A stretch of DNA of 64,000 bases from Nostoc punctiforme NIES-2108 (lineage in GTDB: Bacteria > Cyanobacteriota > Cyanobacteriia > Cyanobacteriales > Nostocaceae): NCBI GenBank assembly GCA_003326195.1, contig LXQE01000147.1, positions 186,001-250,000 of the forward strand. The letters are read 5' to 3'. Below the pieces are notes generated by a model, which searched no databases, had not been told where the DNA came from, and worked only from the letters and a program-made list of their open reading frames with translations. Numbering within the stretch: the first letter of the stretch is position 1; the number at the start of each line of letters is the position of its first letter. Below, one piece after another: positions 9,532 through 19,328 of the stretch. Position numbers and translations under genes: made by a program.

Positions 9532-11523
9532 ATGATTGTTAAGACACTTCCCCCTAGTTCCCAACCGATTCAGGAGGATAGTCGCAATGGCACAAATCGC
9601 CGAGGCGACGAACTGGATGTTATTGATGTAGTGCCAGAAGATGGTACACCAAGCTTACTTGTACGCTCGCCAAGACTCTTAGCAGCCCAAAAGGTGAGAA
9701 TAGCAGCCCAACCTGAGAAGCTTTACGATCCTGTGGGCATAGCAGGGCATTACCAAAATAGAAAAGTGCAAGTTTTACGGCGGATTTTTGCCGTGTTGGG
9801 GCCGACTCTATCCTTTGTTTTTGGATTGTGGTCGGATAGTAAACGGGGAATTGTCGTCAAAAATGACCGCCGTCGAGCTACTCAGCTACGAGTATTGCTG
9901 ACCCAATTAGGGCCTGCTTACATCAAAATTGGCCAAGCTTTATCCACCAGACCGGATCTAGTTCCTCCCGTATATTTAGAAGAATTAACTAAGCTACAAG
10001 ACCAATTACCGCCTTTTCCCAACGAAATTGCTTACCAGTTTATTAAAGAAGAATTAGGCGCTCCTCCAGAAGAGGTTTACGCCGAACTCTCGGCCCAGCC
10101 AATTGCTGCGGCTTCATTGGGACAAGTGTATAAAGGTAAGCTAAAAACTGGTGAAGAAGTCGCCGTTAAAGTTCAACGCCCCGACTTAAGAGAGGGGATC
10201 ACCATTGACTTGTATATCTTGCGTAACCTCGCCGCTTGGGTGCAAAAAAAGGTTAAACGGGTAAAAAGTGACTTAGTTGGGATTCTCGATGAATTAGGCG
10301 ATCGCATTTTTGAAGAGATGGATTACATCCATGAAGGCGAAAATGCGGAGCGATTTTTCGAGTTATACGGTCATATAAAAGACGTATATGTACCGAGAAT
10401 TTACTGGGAATATACCAATCGCCGCGTCTTGACGATGGAGTGGATTAACGGCACTAAATTAACCCAGACAGAAGAAATTAGCGCCCAAGGCATAGATGCT
10501 CGTTATCTAATTGAAGTGGGTGTGCAGTGTTCCCTGCGCCAGCTGCTAGAACATGGCTTTTTCCATGCAGATCCCCACCCTGGTAATTTGTTAGCAACAA
10601 CCGATGGCAAATTAGCTTATCTCGACTTTGGGATGATGAGCGAGATTAAACCACCACAGCGTTATGGTTTGATTGAAGCGATCGTCCACGTCGTCAACCG
10701 CGACTTTGAAGGATTAGCAAAAGATTACGTTAAGTTAGATTTTTTATCACCAGAAACTGATTTAACACCAATTATCCCAGCTTTTGCGAGAGTCTTTGCT
10801 GATGCGGAAGGAGCCAGTGTTGCCGATCTTAATATTAAAAGCATCACCGATGAACTATCGGCTTTGATGTATGAGTATCCTTTCCGCGTACCGCCCTATT
10901 ACGCCTTAATTATTCGCTCTCTCGTAACCCTCGAAGGGATTGCAATATTTATAGATCCCAACTTTAAAGTTCTCAGCGAAGCTTATCCCTACGTTTCTAA
11001 ACGCCTGTTAACAGATCCAGCACCGCAATTAAGAGCATCATTGCAAGATTTGCTATTTAAAGATGGCAGATTTCGCTGGAATCGTTTAGAAAACTTGTTA
11101 AAAAATGCGCGTAATAGTCAAGACTACGACTTTAATTTAGTGTTAAATCAGGGGATAGAATTTCTGGCATCTGAACGCGGTGCTTTTATTCGTGACAAGC
11201 TAGTAGATGAATCTGTTAACGGACTCGATGCTTTAGGTAAAAATGTTTTGCATAACTTTACCTCCCTGTTGCGAGAACGGGTAGGATTGACAGCAGTTAA
11301 TGAAACTCCAGCAGCGACTGTTGAGCAACAACAAACCTTGGAGCATATCAAGCGTATATTAGGTATTCTCCGAGAAACAAGAGGCTTTGACCCAGTGCAA
11401 CTTACATCTCAAATTGCCCAGTTATTGGTAAATTCAGATGTACAACGTTTAGGTCAACAAATTGCCAACCGCTTCACACAGAAAGCTGTAGCCCGGTTAA
11501 TTCGGCAATTATTGGCATCCTAG
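9532..11523 (+). CDS. ABC1/AarF/UbiB family atypical kinase
   Basis: A 663-residue ABC1-family protein. Diagnostic segments are the KxGQ region YIKIGQALSTRPDLVP, the alanine-rich loop AAASLGQVYKG replacing the usual glycine-rich loop, VAVKVQRP with the ATP-binding lysine, EMDYIHEGENA, the catalytic-loop-like FFHADPHPGNLL and the metal-binding YLDFGMM. Family members support quinone or isoprenoid-lipid metabolism and, in plants and cyanobacteria, plastoglobule or thylakoid functions. The C-terminal 200 residues are helical and amphipathic. ATG 9532 has GGTGG upstream; GTG at 9520 would add four residues. Confidence 0.92.
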   Translation: MIVKTLPPSSQPIQEDSRNGTNRRGDELDVIDVVPEDGTPSLLVRSPRLLAAQKVRIAAQPEKLYDPVGIAGHYQNRKVQVLRRIFAVLGPTLSFVFGLWSDSKRGIVVKNDRRRATQLRVLLTQLGPAYIKIGQALSTRPDLVPPVYLEELTKLQDQLPPFPNEIAYQFIKEELGAPPEEVYAELSAQPIAAASLGQVYKGKLKTGEEVAVKVQRPDLREGITIDLYILRNLAAWVQKKVKRVKSDLVGILDELGDRIFEEMDYIHEGENAERFFELYGHIKDVYVPRIYWEYTNRRVLTMEWINGTKLTQTEEISAQGIDARYLIEVGVQCSLRQLLEHGFFHADPHPGNLLATTDGKLAYLDFGMMSEIKPPQRYGLIEAIVHVVNRDFEGLAKDYVKLDFLSPETDLTPIIPAFARVFADAEGASVADLNIKSITDELSALMYEYPFRVPPYYALIIRSLVTLEGIAIFIDPNFKVLSEAYPYVSKRLLTDPAPQLRASLQDLLFKDGRFRWNRLENLLKNARNSQDYDFNLVLNQGIEFLASERGAFIRDKLVDESVNGLDALGKNVLHNFTSLLRERVGLTAVNETPAATVEQQQTLEHIKRILGILRETRGFDPVQLTSQIAQLLVNSDVQRLGQQIANRFTQKAVARLIRQLLAS

Positions 11524-11530
11524 TAAAAGT

Positions 11531-11559
11531 TATGAGTTAAAAACTTTGTTTAACTCATA
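11531..11559. terminator. Bidirectional terminator hairpin
   Basis: TATGAGTTAAA (11531-11541) pairs perfectly with TTTAACTCATA (11549-11559) across a 7-base loop. It lies between the convergent kinase gene and cysC and overlaps the cysC stop codon. Confidence 0.65.
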
Positions 11560-12109
11560 AATTATTTATTCTAGCAACTATATAACCCAACTCTTCTAGC
11601 TTTTCTAAGACCTTAGTTGCACTTTCAGCAACGCTTTCCTGGTTAGTTTTGCATTCGACTTCAGGAGAGAGTGGTATTTCATAAGGATCATCAATACCAG
11701 TGAAGTGCTTAATTTTGCCTGCTCTTGCTCTTTTATATAACCCTTTTACGTCTCGTTGTTCGCAAACTTCTAATGATGCGTTGACGTAAACTTCAATGAA
11801 AAATGGAGTCATTTGGCGCACTTCTTCCCGAATTTCGCGGTACGGTGAAATTGCCGAAACCAATACAATTACATTATTTCTAGCAAGAAGGTGAGCTACA
11901 AAGCCAATGCGCCGAATATTCTCCTCTCGATCCTCTTTGCTGAAACCCAATCCTTTACATAGATTTTGACGTACTGCATCACCATCCAAAACTTCAACTC
12001 TGTATCCCTGTATCCGCAGTTCCTTCTCCACGAATTGACAGATAGTAGTTTTACCTGCACCACTCAGACCAGTGAACCATACTGTCACACCACACTTTTG
12101 TTGTCTCAT
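11555..12109 (-). CDS. cysC: Adenylylsulfate kinase
   Basis: CysC phosphorylates adenosine 5'-phosphosulfate to PAPS in sulfate assimilation. The P-loop GLSGAGKTT lies near residue 14, followed by the substrate-binding LDGDAVRQNLCKGLGFSKEDREENIRRIG and the FIEVYVNASLEVCEQRDVKGLYKRARAG lid region, all canonical. The ATG at 12109 gives the compact MRQQKCGVTVWFTGLSGAGK start normal for bacterial CysC (184 residues); a GTG at 12139 would add ten residues. It is not next to other sulfur genes here. Confidence 0.95.
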   Translation of the reverse strand: MRQQKCGVTVWFTGLSGAGKTTICQFVEKELRIQGYRVEVLDGDAVRQNLCKGLGFSKEDREENIRRIGFVAHLLARNNVIVLVSAISPYREIREEVRQMTPFFIEVYVNASLEVCEQRDVKGLYKRARAGKIKHFTGIDDPYEIPLSPEVECKTNQESVAESATKVLEKLEELGYIVARINNL

Positions 12110-13026
12110 CCTACTTTCGTCGTAAATTTTAAATGGCACACCAAAAAAGCTTTTTTAGGTAATTGTGGGTCAAATAGTAATTTTATTTTTATAATCCTTT
12201 TTTAGCAGGAATTCCAGCAATTGCAAGGCACCCTATGTCAAACTTGCTACTTTTCCCTCTACTGATTTCGAGTGAAAAATTGCAGAGTTATACGTATTTA
12301 GGCTAAATATTTAATACGAAGGATGGCGATGTATACGACGGGCTACATCTACGCATTTTCTCTACCCTAACAACGCAATTTGCCGTTATAGTAACAAAAC
12401 TTGTCGATCAAGTTTTTAAATTATTGAAGTTTTAGCTAATTTTTACATTCAGTATATATACAGTTTATTTTTAAACAAAAAAGTCTTTATTATAACAGTA
12501 TACTGCTAAACAATATTTACTGCTAGGACATTATAAAAAACTAAGTTCAAAATATCTGCAAAGTTAGATCCAGTGCAGCTTTATGGCGGCGCGACCTATT
12601 TTCTGGGGTCGATTCTTTTAGGTACTGTTTCTGGTACAAGCTTGTTTATTGACAATAATGGCACGCTTAGTGGTCTGTGTCATCAATTCTGAGAGTTTTG
12701 TAGTGAACGATTTATCAGTCAATTTCAAGGGTTTTAGCCCTGACTACAAACTTTCACAACTCATCAAAACTAATGACATCAATCACTAGTACACTTTGGC
12801 ATAAATTTGTTCACCTTTAATCAGTTTCTCTGAGCAACTTGTCTGCTTAATTGAGGTGATAGCTGGATTTACGCCATGCTGTACTAGTGCTTTGTGCCAG
12901 TAATTTTCGGGGTTCGTAATTGGTGATTGACCGCTCAATTTTAAGAGCTAGAGCCACTGAGTATATTTTGTATTTAACTAAGTCTAAAGTTCCTCAACAA
13001 AATTTGAAATTTAATTCAACTGATTT
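12110..13026. other. Intergenic region, AT-rich, with a palindromic repeat
   Basis: 917 bp without a convincing gene. A short open stretch at about 12567-12691 reads LYGGATYFLGSILLGTVSG and could be a gene relic, but I cannot assign it. A palindromic repeat occupies 12678-12778. Confidence 0.5.
12678..12778. repeat. Nested palindromic intergenic repeat
   Basis: Three nested inverted pairs: TGTCAT/ATGACA at the ends, AGTTTTGTAGT/ACTACAAACT inside (one bulged base), and AGGGTTTTAGCCCT at the centre (12728-12741). The 'TTGTAGT ... TTTAGCCCT ... ACTACAAAC' pattern is of a kind that I know as a dispersed repeat in cyanobacteria. Confidence 0.55.
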
Positions 13027-14130
13027 ATGTTGTCCACTTTTCCCACTATTGCCCCAGAAGAGAATAACTTAATTCAATGTGATGCCGATCAAGGATTTAT
13101 CTCCTGGCTTAGTCAAGCCGGAGGCTCAGTTGCCATCACCACCTACCAAGCCGGAAAACTAGCACTAGTAGGCTGGAATGGGGAACAGATAACCATGCTG
13201 TTACGCCAATTTTCCAAACCAATGGGATTGGCAGTGAATGGTTCACGATTGGCACTGGCTAGCCATCATGAAGTCTGTTTATTAGCCAATGCCCCCGCCT
13301 TAGCTTATGAGTTTTTAGAAGACCAGCCCGGACGCTACGATGCCCTCTTCTTGCCACGGATGACATATTTTACAGGCGACCTGAACATTCACGACCTGGA
13401 ATTTGGCAGAGAAGGGCTGTGGCTTGTCAATACCCGCTTTTCGTGTCTTTCTACCTTGAGTCCAGACTTTAGCTTTGTACCGCGCTGGCATCCGAAATTT
13501 ATTTCTGAAGTAGTGCCAGAAGACCGGTGTCACCTGAATGGATTAGCAATGGTGGATGGCAAACCCAAGTATGTGACTGCCCTTGGTGCGACAGATACCG
13601 TCGGAGGATGGCGACCGGGTAAAGCCAACGGTGGAGTCGTAGTGGAAGTAGAGAGCAATGAAATTATTGTAGAAGGATTATCAATGCCCCATTCCCCAAT
13701 TTGGCATGACGGGTTTTTGTGGTTACTCAACTCTGGTGCAGGGGAAATATGGCGCATTCATCCAGAATCAGGAGACAAACAAGTAGTCTGTGTACTCCCT
13801 GGATTTTTGCGGGGGTTGTGCTGCGTCGGGTATTACGCCCTAGTCGGACTATGCCAGATTCGGGAACGGCATATTTTCGGAGGTTTGCCCATTACTCAGC
13901 GGTTTGAGCAGCTGCTTTGTGGGGTGGCAGTCGTGGATTTACGAAATGGGCAACAGGTGGGGATGCTGAAGTTCACCGCAGGCTGTCAAGAACTTTATGA
14001 TGTACAGTTTCTTACTGGTGTACAGCGTCCGATGGTTTTGAATCAGGAACGAAAAGAAATCCGCCAAGCATTTACTGCACCAGAGTTGAATTATTGGCTG
14101 CGACCGAGTGCAGTGATTCCTAATGACTAA
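13027..14130 (+). CDS. TIGR03032/DUF4915 family protein
   Basis: This 367-residue protein matches the TIGR03032 family of unknown function, with the characteristic ITTYQAGKLALVGW, FSKPMGLAV, HDLEFGREGLWLVNTRFSCLSTL, PEDRCHLNGLA and GGWRPGKANGGVVVEV segments. The repeated strand pattern suggests a beta-propeller. There is no signal peptide, so it is presumably cytoplasmic. It sits 64 bp before a giant RTX repeat protein in the same direction; members of this family often neighbour large calcium-binding repeat proteins, so a link is plausible but unproven. Confidence 0.8.
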   Translation: MLSTFPTIAPEENNLIQCDADQGFISWLSQAGGSVAITTYQAGKLALVGWNGEQITMLLRQFSKPMGLAVNGSRLALASHHEVCLLANAPALAYEFLEDQPGRYDALFLPRMTYFTGDLNIHDLEFGREGLWLVNTRFSCLSTLSPDFSFVPRWHPKFISEVVPEDRCHLNGLAMVDGKPKYVTALGATDTVGGWRPGKANGGVVVEVESNEIIVEGLSMPHSPIWHDGFLWLLNSGAGEIWRIHPESGDKQVVCVLPGFLRGLCCVGYYALVGLCQIRERHIFGGLPITQRFEQLLCGVAVVDLRNGQQVGMLKFTAGCQELYDVQFLTGVQRPMVLNQERKEIRQAFTAPELNYWLRPSAVIPND

Positions 14131-14194
14131 GAAATCTGTTTAATCAGGCCGTAATTGTTGAAATCAAATTTCTAGTTTTTTCAGAGGTTTTTTC

Positions 14195-17100
14195 ATGAAT
14201 GAATTCAAAGTCAATACTTACACCAACAATAATCAAATTAACCCCGCAGTCGCAATGGATGCTGATGGGGACTTCATCATTTCCTGGACTGGTAATGCTC
14301 AGGATGGGTCTGGCGATGGGGTGTATGCTCAACGCTACAACAGTACTGGCGTGGCTGTTGGGGGGGAATTCCAAGTCAATACCAACACCAACGGCAATCA
14401 ACTTAACTCTACAGTAGCGATCGATTCCACAGGGGATTTTGTTATTTCCTGGCAAAGCCAAGATGCGTCTGGCTTTGGGATATATGCCCAACGCTACAAC
14501 AGTTCTGGAGTGGCTGTTGGGGGCGAATTTCAGGTCAATACCTCCACTAACAACGATCAGGTTAACCCCATAGTAGCGATGGATACCAATGGGAACTTTG
14601 TCATTTCCTGGCAAAGCAGTGGTCAGGACGGGTCTGGCTATGGGGTATATGCTCAACGCTACAACAGTTCTGGAGTGGCTGTTGGGGGCGAATTTCAGGT
14701 CAATACCCACACCGAAAGCTCTCAATATAACCCCACAGTAGCGATAGATGCAACTGGGGACTTTGTTATTTCCTGGCAAAGCTATTATCAAGACGGGTCT
14801 TACTTGGGTATATATGCCCAACGCTATAACAGTGCTGGGGTGGCTCAAGGAAGTGAATTTTTGGTCAATACCCACACTCAGGGCTATCAAAACAACCCCA
14901 CAGTAGCAATGGATACCACTGGGGACTTTGTTATTTCTTGGCAAAGCTATGGTCAGGATGGATCTGGCTATGGTGTATATGCCCAACGCTACACCAGTGC
15001 TGGGGTAGCTATTGGGGTCGAATTCAAAGTCAATACCCACACTGACGGCAATCAATATAATCCCACAGTAGCGATGGATGCAGATGGGGACTTTATGATT
15101 TCCTGGACTAGCAATGGTCAGGACGGGTCTGGCTATGGTATATATGCCCAACGCTATAACAGTTCTGGGGTAGCTATTGGAGGCGAATTTCTGGTCAATA
15201 CCTACACCAACAACAGTCAAACTAACCCCACAGTAGCAATGGATGCTACTGGAGATTTTGTAATTTCTTGGCAAAGCGATGGTCAGGACGGATCTGGGGA
15301 GGGTATATATGCCCAACTAAACAACAACAGCGGGGTTCCTCCGACAGTCACCTCTGGTTCTGTCTCTGCCCTGACATACACTGAGAACGCCACTACAGTA
15401 CTTGACTCAGGCATCACCGTCAGCGACACAGACTCCCCCAATCTGGCTAGTGCCACCGTCAGGATTACCAGTGGTTTTGCCTCTGCTGAAGATATCCTCG
15501 CCTTCACCAACCAAAATGGGATTACCGGCAGCTACAACAGCAGTACAGGAGTCTTAACCTTAATCGGCAGTGCCACCGTTGCTAATTATCAAACTGCACT
15601 GCGTTCCATTACTTATACCAACAGCAGTGATAACCCCAGTACTACACCTCGTACCGTCAGTTTTCTAGTTAATGATGGGACTGCTAATAGTACTGCCGTT
15701 ACCCGCAATATTAATATTACGTCGGTAAATGATCCACCCGTTGCTACTGCCACGAGTTCTGCCTTATCATATACCGAGAACGCAACTACAGTAATTGACT
15801 CAGGCATCACCGTCAGCGATGTAGAATCCCCAAACCTGGTTAGTGCCACCGTCAGCATTACTAGTGGTTTCACTTCTGCTCAAGACACCCTCGCCTTCAC
15901 TAACCAAAATGGGATTACGGGCAGCTACAACAGCACCACAGGTGTCTTAACCTTAATCGGCAGTGCCACCGTTGCTAATTATCAAACCGCACTGCGTTCC
16001 ATTACTTATACCAACAGCAGTGATAACCCCAGTACTACAACTAGTACCGTCAGCTTTGTAGTTAATGATGGGACTGCTAATAGTACTGCCGTTACCCGCA
16101 ATATTAATATTACGGGGGTGAATGATGCACCCATTGCTACTGCCACCAACTCTGCCCTAGTATACACTGAGAATGCTATTACACTCATTGACTCAGGTAT
16201 CACCGTTAGTGACGTAGACTCCGCCAACCTGGCTAGTGCCACCGTCAGCATTACCAATGGTTTTGTCTCTGCTCAAGATACTCTCGCCTTCACCAACCAA
16301 AATGGGATTATCGGCAGCTATAACAGCAACACAGGCATTCTAACCTTAACTGGCAGTTCCACTATTGCTAACTATCAAACCGCACTACGTTCCATTACTT
16401 ATACCAACAACAGTGATAACCCTAGTCTTACACCTCGTACCGTCAGCTTTCTAGTTAATGATGGGGCTGCTAATAGTACTGCCGTTACCCGCAATATTAA
16501 TATTACGGCTGTGAATGATGCGCCTGTTGCTGTTAACGATAGCATCACTACAAAAAGAAACACACCCATTATTATTAGCGCTACTACTCTGTTAAGCAAT
16601 GATACAGATATCGATGTTAGCGACGTTTTGAGCATTACTGGCTTTACTCAACCTAGCCAAGGAAGCTTAGTTAACAACAACGACGGTACTTACACTTATA
16701 CCCCTGCCCAAAACTATTATGGCTTTGATAGCTTCACTTACACCATAACTGATGGACACGGAGAAAATAGTACTGCTACCGTCAACTTGACTATTAATCA
16801 ATACAATGTGATTAATGGTACTTTAGGTGCAGACAACCTGAATGGTACAGTCAATATGGATATCATTTCAGGATTGCAGGGCAATGACACGCTCCAAGGA
16901 CTAGGTGATAATGATACCCTCGATGGCGCCGATGGAAATGATTCCTTAGATGGTGGTGTAGGAGTTGACAGTCTCGTCGGTGGTAAAGGCAATGATATTT
17001 ATATCGGAGACAACCTGAACGATATTATTATTGAAGGCTTAAATGCAGGCACAGATTTAGTTAAGTCTTCGGTGAGTTGGGTGTTGGGAAATAACCTGGA

Positions 17101-18604
17101 GAACTTGACCCTGACTGGAAATGGGGCAATCAATGGTACTGGTAACAGCCTTAATAACATCTTGATTGGCAATACTGGCGCTAACATTTTGAGTGGAGAA
17201 AATGGCAACGATAACCTCTTTGGTGATTCCGACAATGACACCTTGTTGGGTGGTGCAGGCAATGATACCTTAGATGGCGGTTTGGGATCTGATAGTGTTG
17301 ATGGTGGAATCGGTAATGACACTTACATTGTAGATAACATAAACGATATTATTATAGAAGGCTTAAATGCAGGTACAGATTTAGTTAAGTCTTCGGTGAA
17401 TTGGGTGTTGGGAAATAACCTGGAAAACTTGACCCTGACTGGAAGTGGGGCAATCAATGGTACTGGTAACAGTCTTAAGAACATCTTGATTGGAAATACT
17501 GGCGCTAACATCTTGAGTGGAGAAGATAGCAATGATAGCCTAATTGGTGGTACAGGCAATGACACCTTGTTGGGCGGTGCAGGTGATGACACCTTGGATG
17601 GAGGTTTAGGGGCTGATAGTCTCAATGGTGGAGTCGGCAATGACATTTACACTGTAGACAACGTAAACGATTTGATTACTGAAGGCTCAGATGCAGGCAC
17701 AGATTTAGTCAAATCTTCGGTTAGTTGGGTGTTGGGAAATAATCTGGAGAACTTGACCCTGACTGGAAGTGGGGCAATCAATGGTACTGGTAACAGTCTT
17801 AATAACATACTGGCGGGAAATAGTGGTGCTAACACGTTGAATGGAGTTGATGGCAACGATAGCCTCTTTGGTAGCTCAGGTAATGACACCTTGTTCGGAG
17901 ATTCCGGCGATGACACCTTGAATGGAGGTGCAGGTACTGACAGTCTTGATGGTGGAATTGGCAATGATACTTACATCGTAGACAACCTGAACGATAGTAT
18001 TATTGAAGGTTTAAATGCAGGTACAGATTTAGTCAATTCTTCGGTGAATTGGGTGTTGGGAAATAACCTAGAGAATTTGACTCTGACTGGAACTGGGGTA
18101 ATCAATGGTACTGGTAATAGCCTTAATAACATCCTGATGGGAAATAATGGTGCTAACACATTAACAGGAGGAGATGGCAATGATAGCCTCTTTGGTAACT
18201 CAGGCAATGACTCCTTGTTCGGTAGTGCAGGTGACGATCTAATCGCTGGTGGAGTTGGTCGAGATGTATTGATTGGTGGAACTGGGCAAGATAGCTTCAA
18301 CCTAAGTGGTACCCGTACTGGAGGGTATGATACGATCGCTGATTTTACTCTTGGAGAGGATACTATCTTGATTTCCAAGGCTGAATTCGGACTGGTTCAA
18401 TCTCAAAATACTACGCTCGATTCGGGACTGTTTCGACTTGGTACCACTGCGATAACAGCAAGCGATCGCTTTATGTACGATCAAACTACGGGTAATCTTT
18501 TCTTTGACGCGGATGGGATTGGTAAGGCTGCACAAGTTCTTCAAATTGCCCAGTTCTCCAATCAGGTAGCGCTTAGTAGTGCAAATATTACTATCATTGC
18601 CTAA
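14195..18604 (+). CDS. Giant RTX/cadherin-like repeat protein, probable secreted adhesin
   Basis: The 1469-residue product is almost all repeats. Residues 1-383 hold seven copies of a 53-57-residue unit (EFxVNTxTxxxQxNPTVAMDxxGDFVISW ... GIYAQRYNSSGVAVGG). Residues 384-777 hold three cadherin-like units of 131 residues (YTENATTVxDSGITVSD ...). A VCBS/Big-type domain follows (778-868), then hemolysin-type calcium-binding repeats with GGxGND nonamers and four 108-residue units containing VLGNNLENLTLTG. The last ~100 residues match the C-terminal region of RTX proteins that act as type I secretion signals; there is no N-terminal signal peptide. AGAGG lies seven bases before the ATG. Likely exported and calcium-folded; an adhesive role is inference. 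Confidence 0.9.
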   Translation: MNEFKVNTYTNNNQINPAVAMDADGDFIISWTGNAQDGSGDGVYAQRYNSTGVAVGGEFQVNTNTNGNQLNSTVAIDSTGDFVISWQSQDASGFGIYAQRYNSSGVAVGGEFQVNTSTNNDQVNPIVAMDTNGNFVISWQSSGQDGSGYGVYAQRYNSSGVAVGGEFQVNTHTESSQYNPTVAIDATGDFVISWQSYYQDGSYLGIYAQRYNSAGVAQGSEFLVNTHTQGYQNNPTVAMDTTGDFVISWQSYGQDGSGYGVYAQRYTSAGVAIGVEFKVNTHTDGNQYNPTVAMDADGDFMISWTSNGQDGSGYGIYAQRYNSSGVAIGGEFLVNTYTNNSQTNPTVAMDATGDFVISWQSDGQDGSGEGIYAQLNNNSGVPPTVTSGSVSALTYTENATTVLDSGITVSDTDSPNLASATVRITSGFASAEDILAFTNQNGITGSYNSSTGVLTLIGSATVANYQTALRSITYTNSSDNPSTTPRTVSFLVNDGTANSTAVTRNINITSVNDPPVATATSSALSYTENATTVIDSGITVSDVESPNLVSATVSITSGFTSAQDTLAFTNQNGITGSYNSTTGVLTLIGSATVANYQTALRSITYTNSSDNPSTTTSTVSFVVNDGTANSTAVTRNINITGVNDAPIATATNSALVYTENAITLIDSGITVSDVDSANLASATVSITNGFVSAQDTLAFTNQNGIIGSYNSNTGILTLTGSSTIANYQTALRSITYTNNSDNPSLTPRTVSFLVNDGAANSTAVTRNINITAVNDAPVAVNDSITTKRNTPIIISATTLLSNDTDIDVSDVLSITGFTQPSQGSLVNNNDGTYTYTPAQNYYGFDSFTYTITDGHGENSTATVNLTINQYNVINGTLGADNLNGTVNMDIISGLQGNDTLQGLGDNDTLDGADGNDSLDGGVGVDSLVGGKGNDIYIGDNLNDIIIEGLNAGTDLVKSSVSWVLGNNLENLTLTGNGAINGTGNSLNNILIGNTGANILSGENGNDNLFGDSDNDTLLGGAGNDTLDGGLGSDSVDGGIGNDTYIVDNINDIIIEGLNAGTDLVKSSVNWVLGNNLENLTLTGSGAINGTGNSLKNILIGNTGANILSGEDSNDSLIGGTGNDTLLGGAGDDTLDGGLGADSLNGGVGNDIYTVDNVNDLITEGSDAGTDLVKSSVSWVLGNNLENLTLTGSGAINGTGNSLNNILAGNSGANTLNGVDGNDSLFGSSGNDTLFGDSGDDTLNGGAGTDSLDGGIGNDTYIVDNLNDSIIEGLNAGTDLVNSSVNWVLGNNLENLTLTGTGVINGTGNSLNNILMGNNGANTLTGGDGNDSLFGNSGNDSLFGSAGDDLIAGGVGRDVLIGGTGQDSFNLSGTRTGGYDTIADFTLGEDTILISKAEFGLVQSQNTTLDSGLFRLGTTAITASDRFMYDQTTGNLFFDADGIGKAAQVLQIAQFSNQVALSSANITIIA

Positions 18605-18633
18605 CGCAAGCTAACTATAGCAAGCATTGAGAA

Positions 18634-18672
18634 ATTACCCAGTAATAGACAGAGCAACTCTTGCTGGGTAAT
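18634..18672. terminator. Hairpin between convergent genes
   Basis: ATTACCCAG (18634-18642) pairs with CTGGGTAAT (18664-18672), followed by CTTTTATA. It lies between the 3' ends of the RTX gene and the convergent coiled-coil gene and may end transcription from both sides. Confidence 0.5.
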
Positions 18673-18714
18673 CTTTTATAAATACACATTTGAGTGCAAC
18701 ATAACTGCAAACTT

Positions 18715-19149
18715 TTAACCTTCCTCTTGGGAATAACCATTTTTCTCGCGTTTGAGGCTTTCTTCTAAGGCTTGAATTTGTTCGCGTCTGGCTTCCAACT
18801 CTAAAGAACGCCTTGCTAAGTCTTGGTTTTGCAACGTCAGGGATTGTCGCCAATGTTCTGCTCGCTCGGCCTCATGCTGCAAAAATTCTGGGGTAATGCC
18901 GATAGTGAGGTAGTTTTGTACCAGATGCAGTACCCAGTTAGTGGCGTCTTCTAGTCTTTCAATATCGCCTGTAGGAGAAAGTTCGACTAGAACAAGCAAG
19001 TTCTCACTCATGATTTTTCCCTTTCCAAGCAGAATGAAAGCTTCTTCGGGAATTATCGCCCACAAGTTATCAGCTTCTTGACGCGCCAATAAGCGTAACT
19101 GGTGCTGGTCTAAAAAATCGTTTTTACGCACCTGGGCTAGATATAGCAT
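18715..19149 (-). CDS. Conserved hypothetical protein with C-terminal coiled coil
   Basis: A 144-residue soluble protein that I do not recognise by function. The first half has alternating strand-like segments (LLARQEADNLWAII, ENLLVLVELSPTGDIERLEDATNWVLHLVQNYL); from about residue 90 it is a charged helix likely to form a coiled coil (LARRSLELEARREQIQALEESLKREK). ATG 19149 is preferred, with GGAG upstream; a TTG at 19173 would add eight residues. It lies downstream of valS on the same strand with a repeat-rich gap of about 180 bp, so it is probably not cotranscribed. Confidence 0.7.
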   Translation of the reverse strand: MLYLAQVRKNDFLDQHQLRLLARQEADNLWAIIPEEAFILLGKGKIMSENLLVLVELSPTGDIERLEDATNWVLHLVQNYLTIGITPEFLQHEAERAEHWRQSLTLQNQDLARRSLELEARREQIQALEESLKREKNGYSQEEG

Positions 19150-19166
19150 GAGAGTCGCTTTGCTCC

Positions 19167-19196
19167 AATTCAAAATTCAAAATTCAAAATTCAAAA
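19167..19196. repeat. Short tandem repeat, AAAATTC units
   Basis: Four tandem copies of a 7-base unit (AATTCAA/AAAATTC) lie just upstream of the coiled-coil gene. Heptanucleotide short tandem repeats of this kind are typical of Nostocales intergenic DNA. Confidence 0.7.
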
Positions 19197-19257
19197 AAAT
19201 TTAATAAAAAAATAAGTACTAGAAGTACTAGAATTGATATTTTTACTTTGTTAATTG

Positions 19258-19301
19258 GTAATGGGTAATTGGGAATTATTAACACTCCCATTACCCATTA
19301 C
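19258..19301. terminator. Hairpin downstream of valS
   Basis: GTAATGGGTAATTGGGA (19258-19274) pairs with TCCCATTACCCATTAC (19286-19301) with one unpaired base, downstream of the valS stop. The sequence also resembles a dispersed repeat, so a terminator role is tentative. Confidence 0.45.
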
Positions 19302-19328
19302 AGTTATCCTAAGCCATGCAGGCGATCG

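Noticed and set aside
14144..15316. Long minus-strand open frame (390 codons) opposite the RTX gene
   Set aside because: It is the complement of a highly repetitive plus-strand gene with good domains and a ribosome site. Its product only mirrors the repeat; the same holds for minus frames at 15283-18544.
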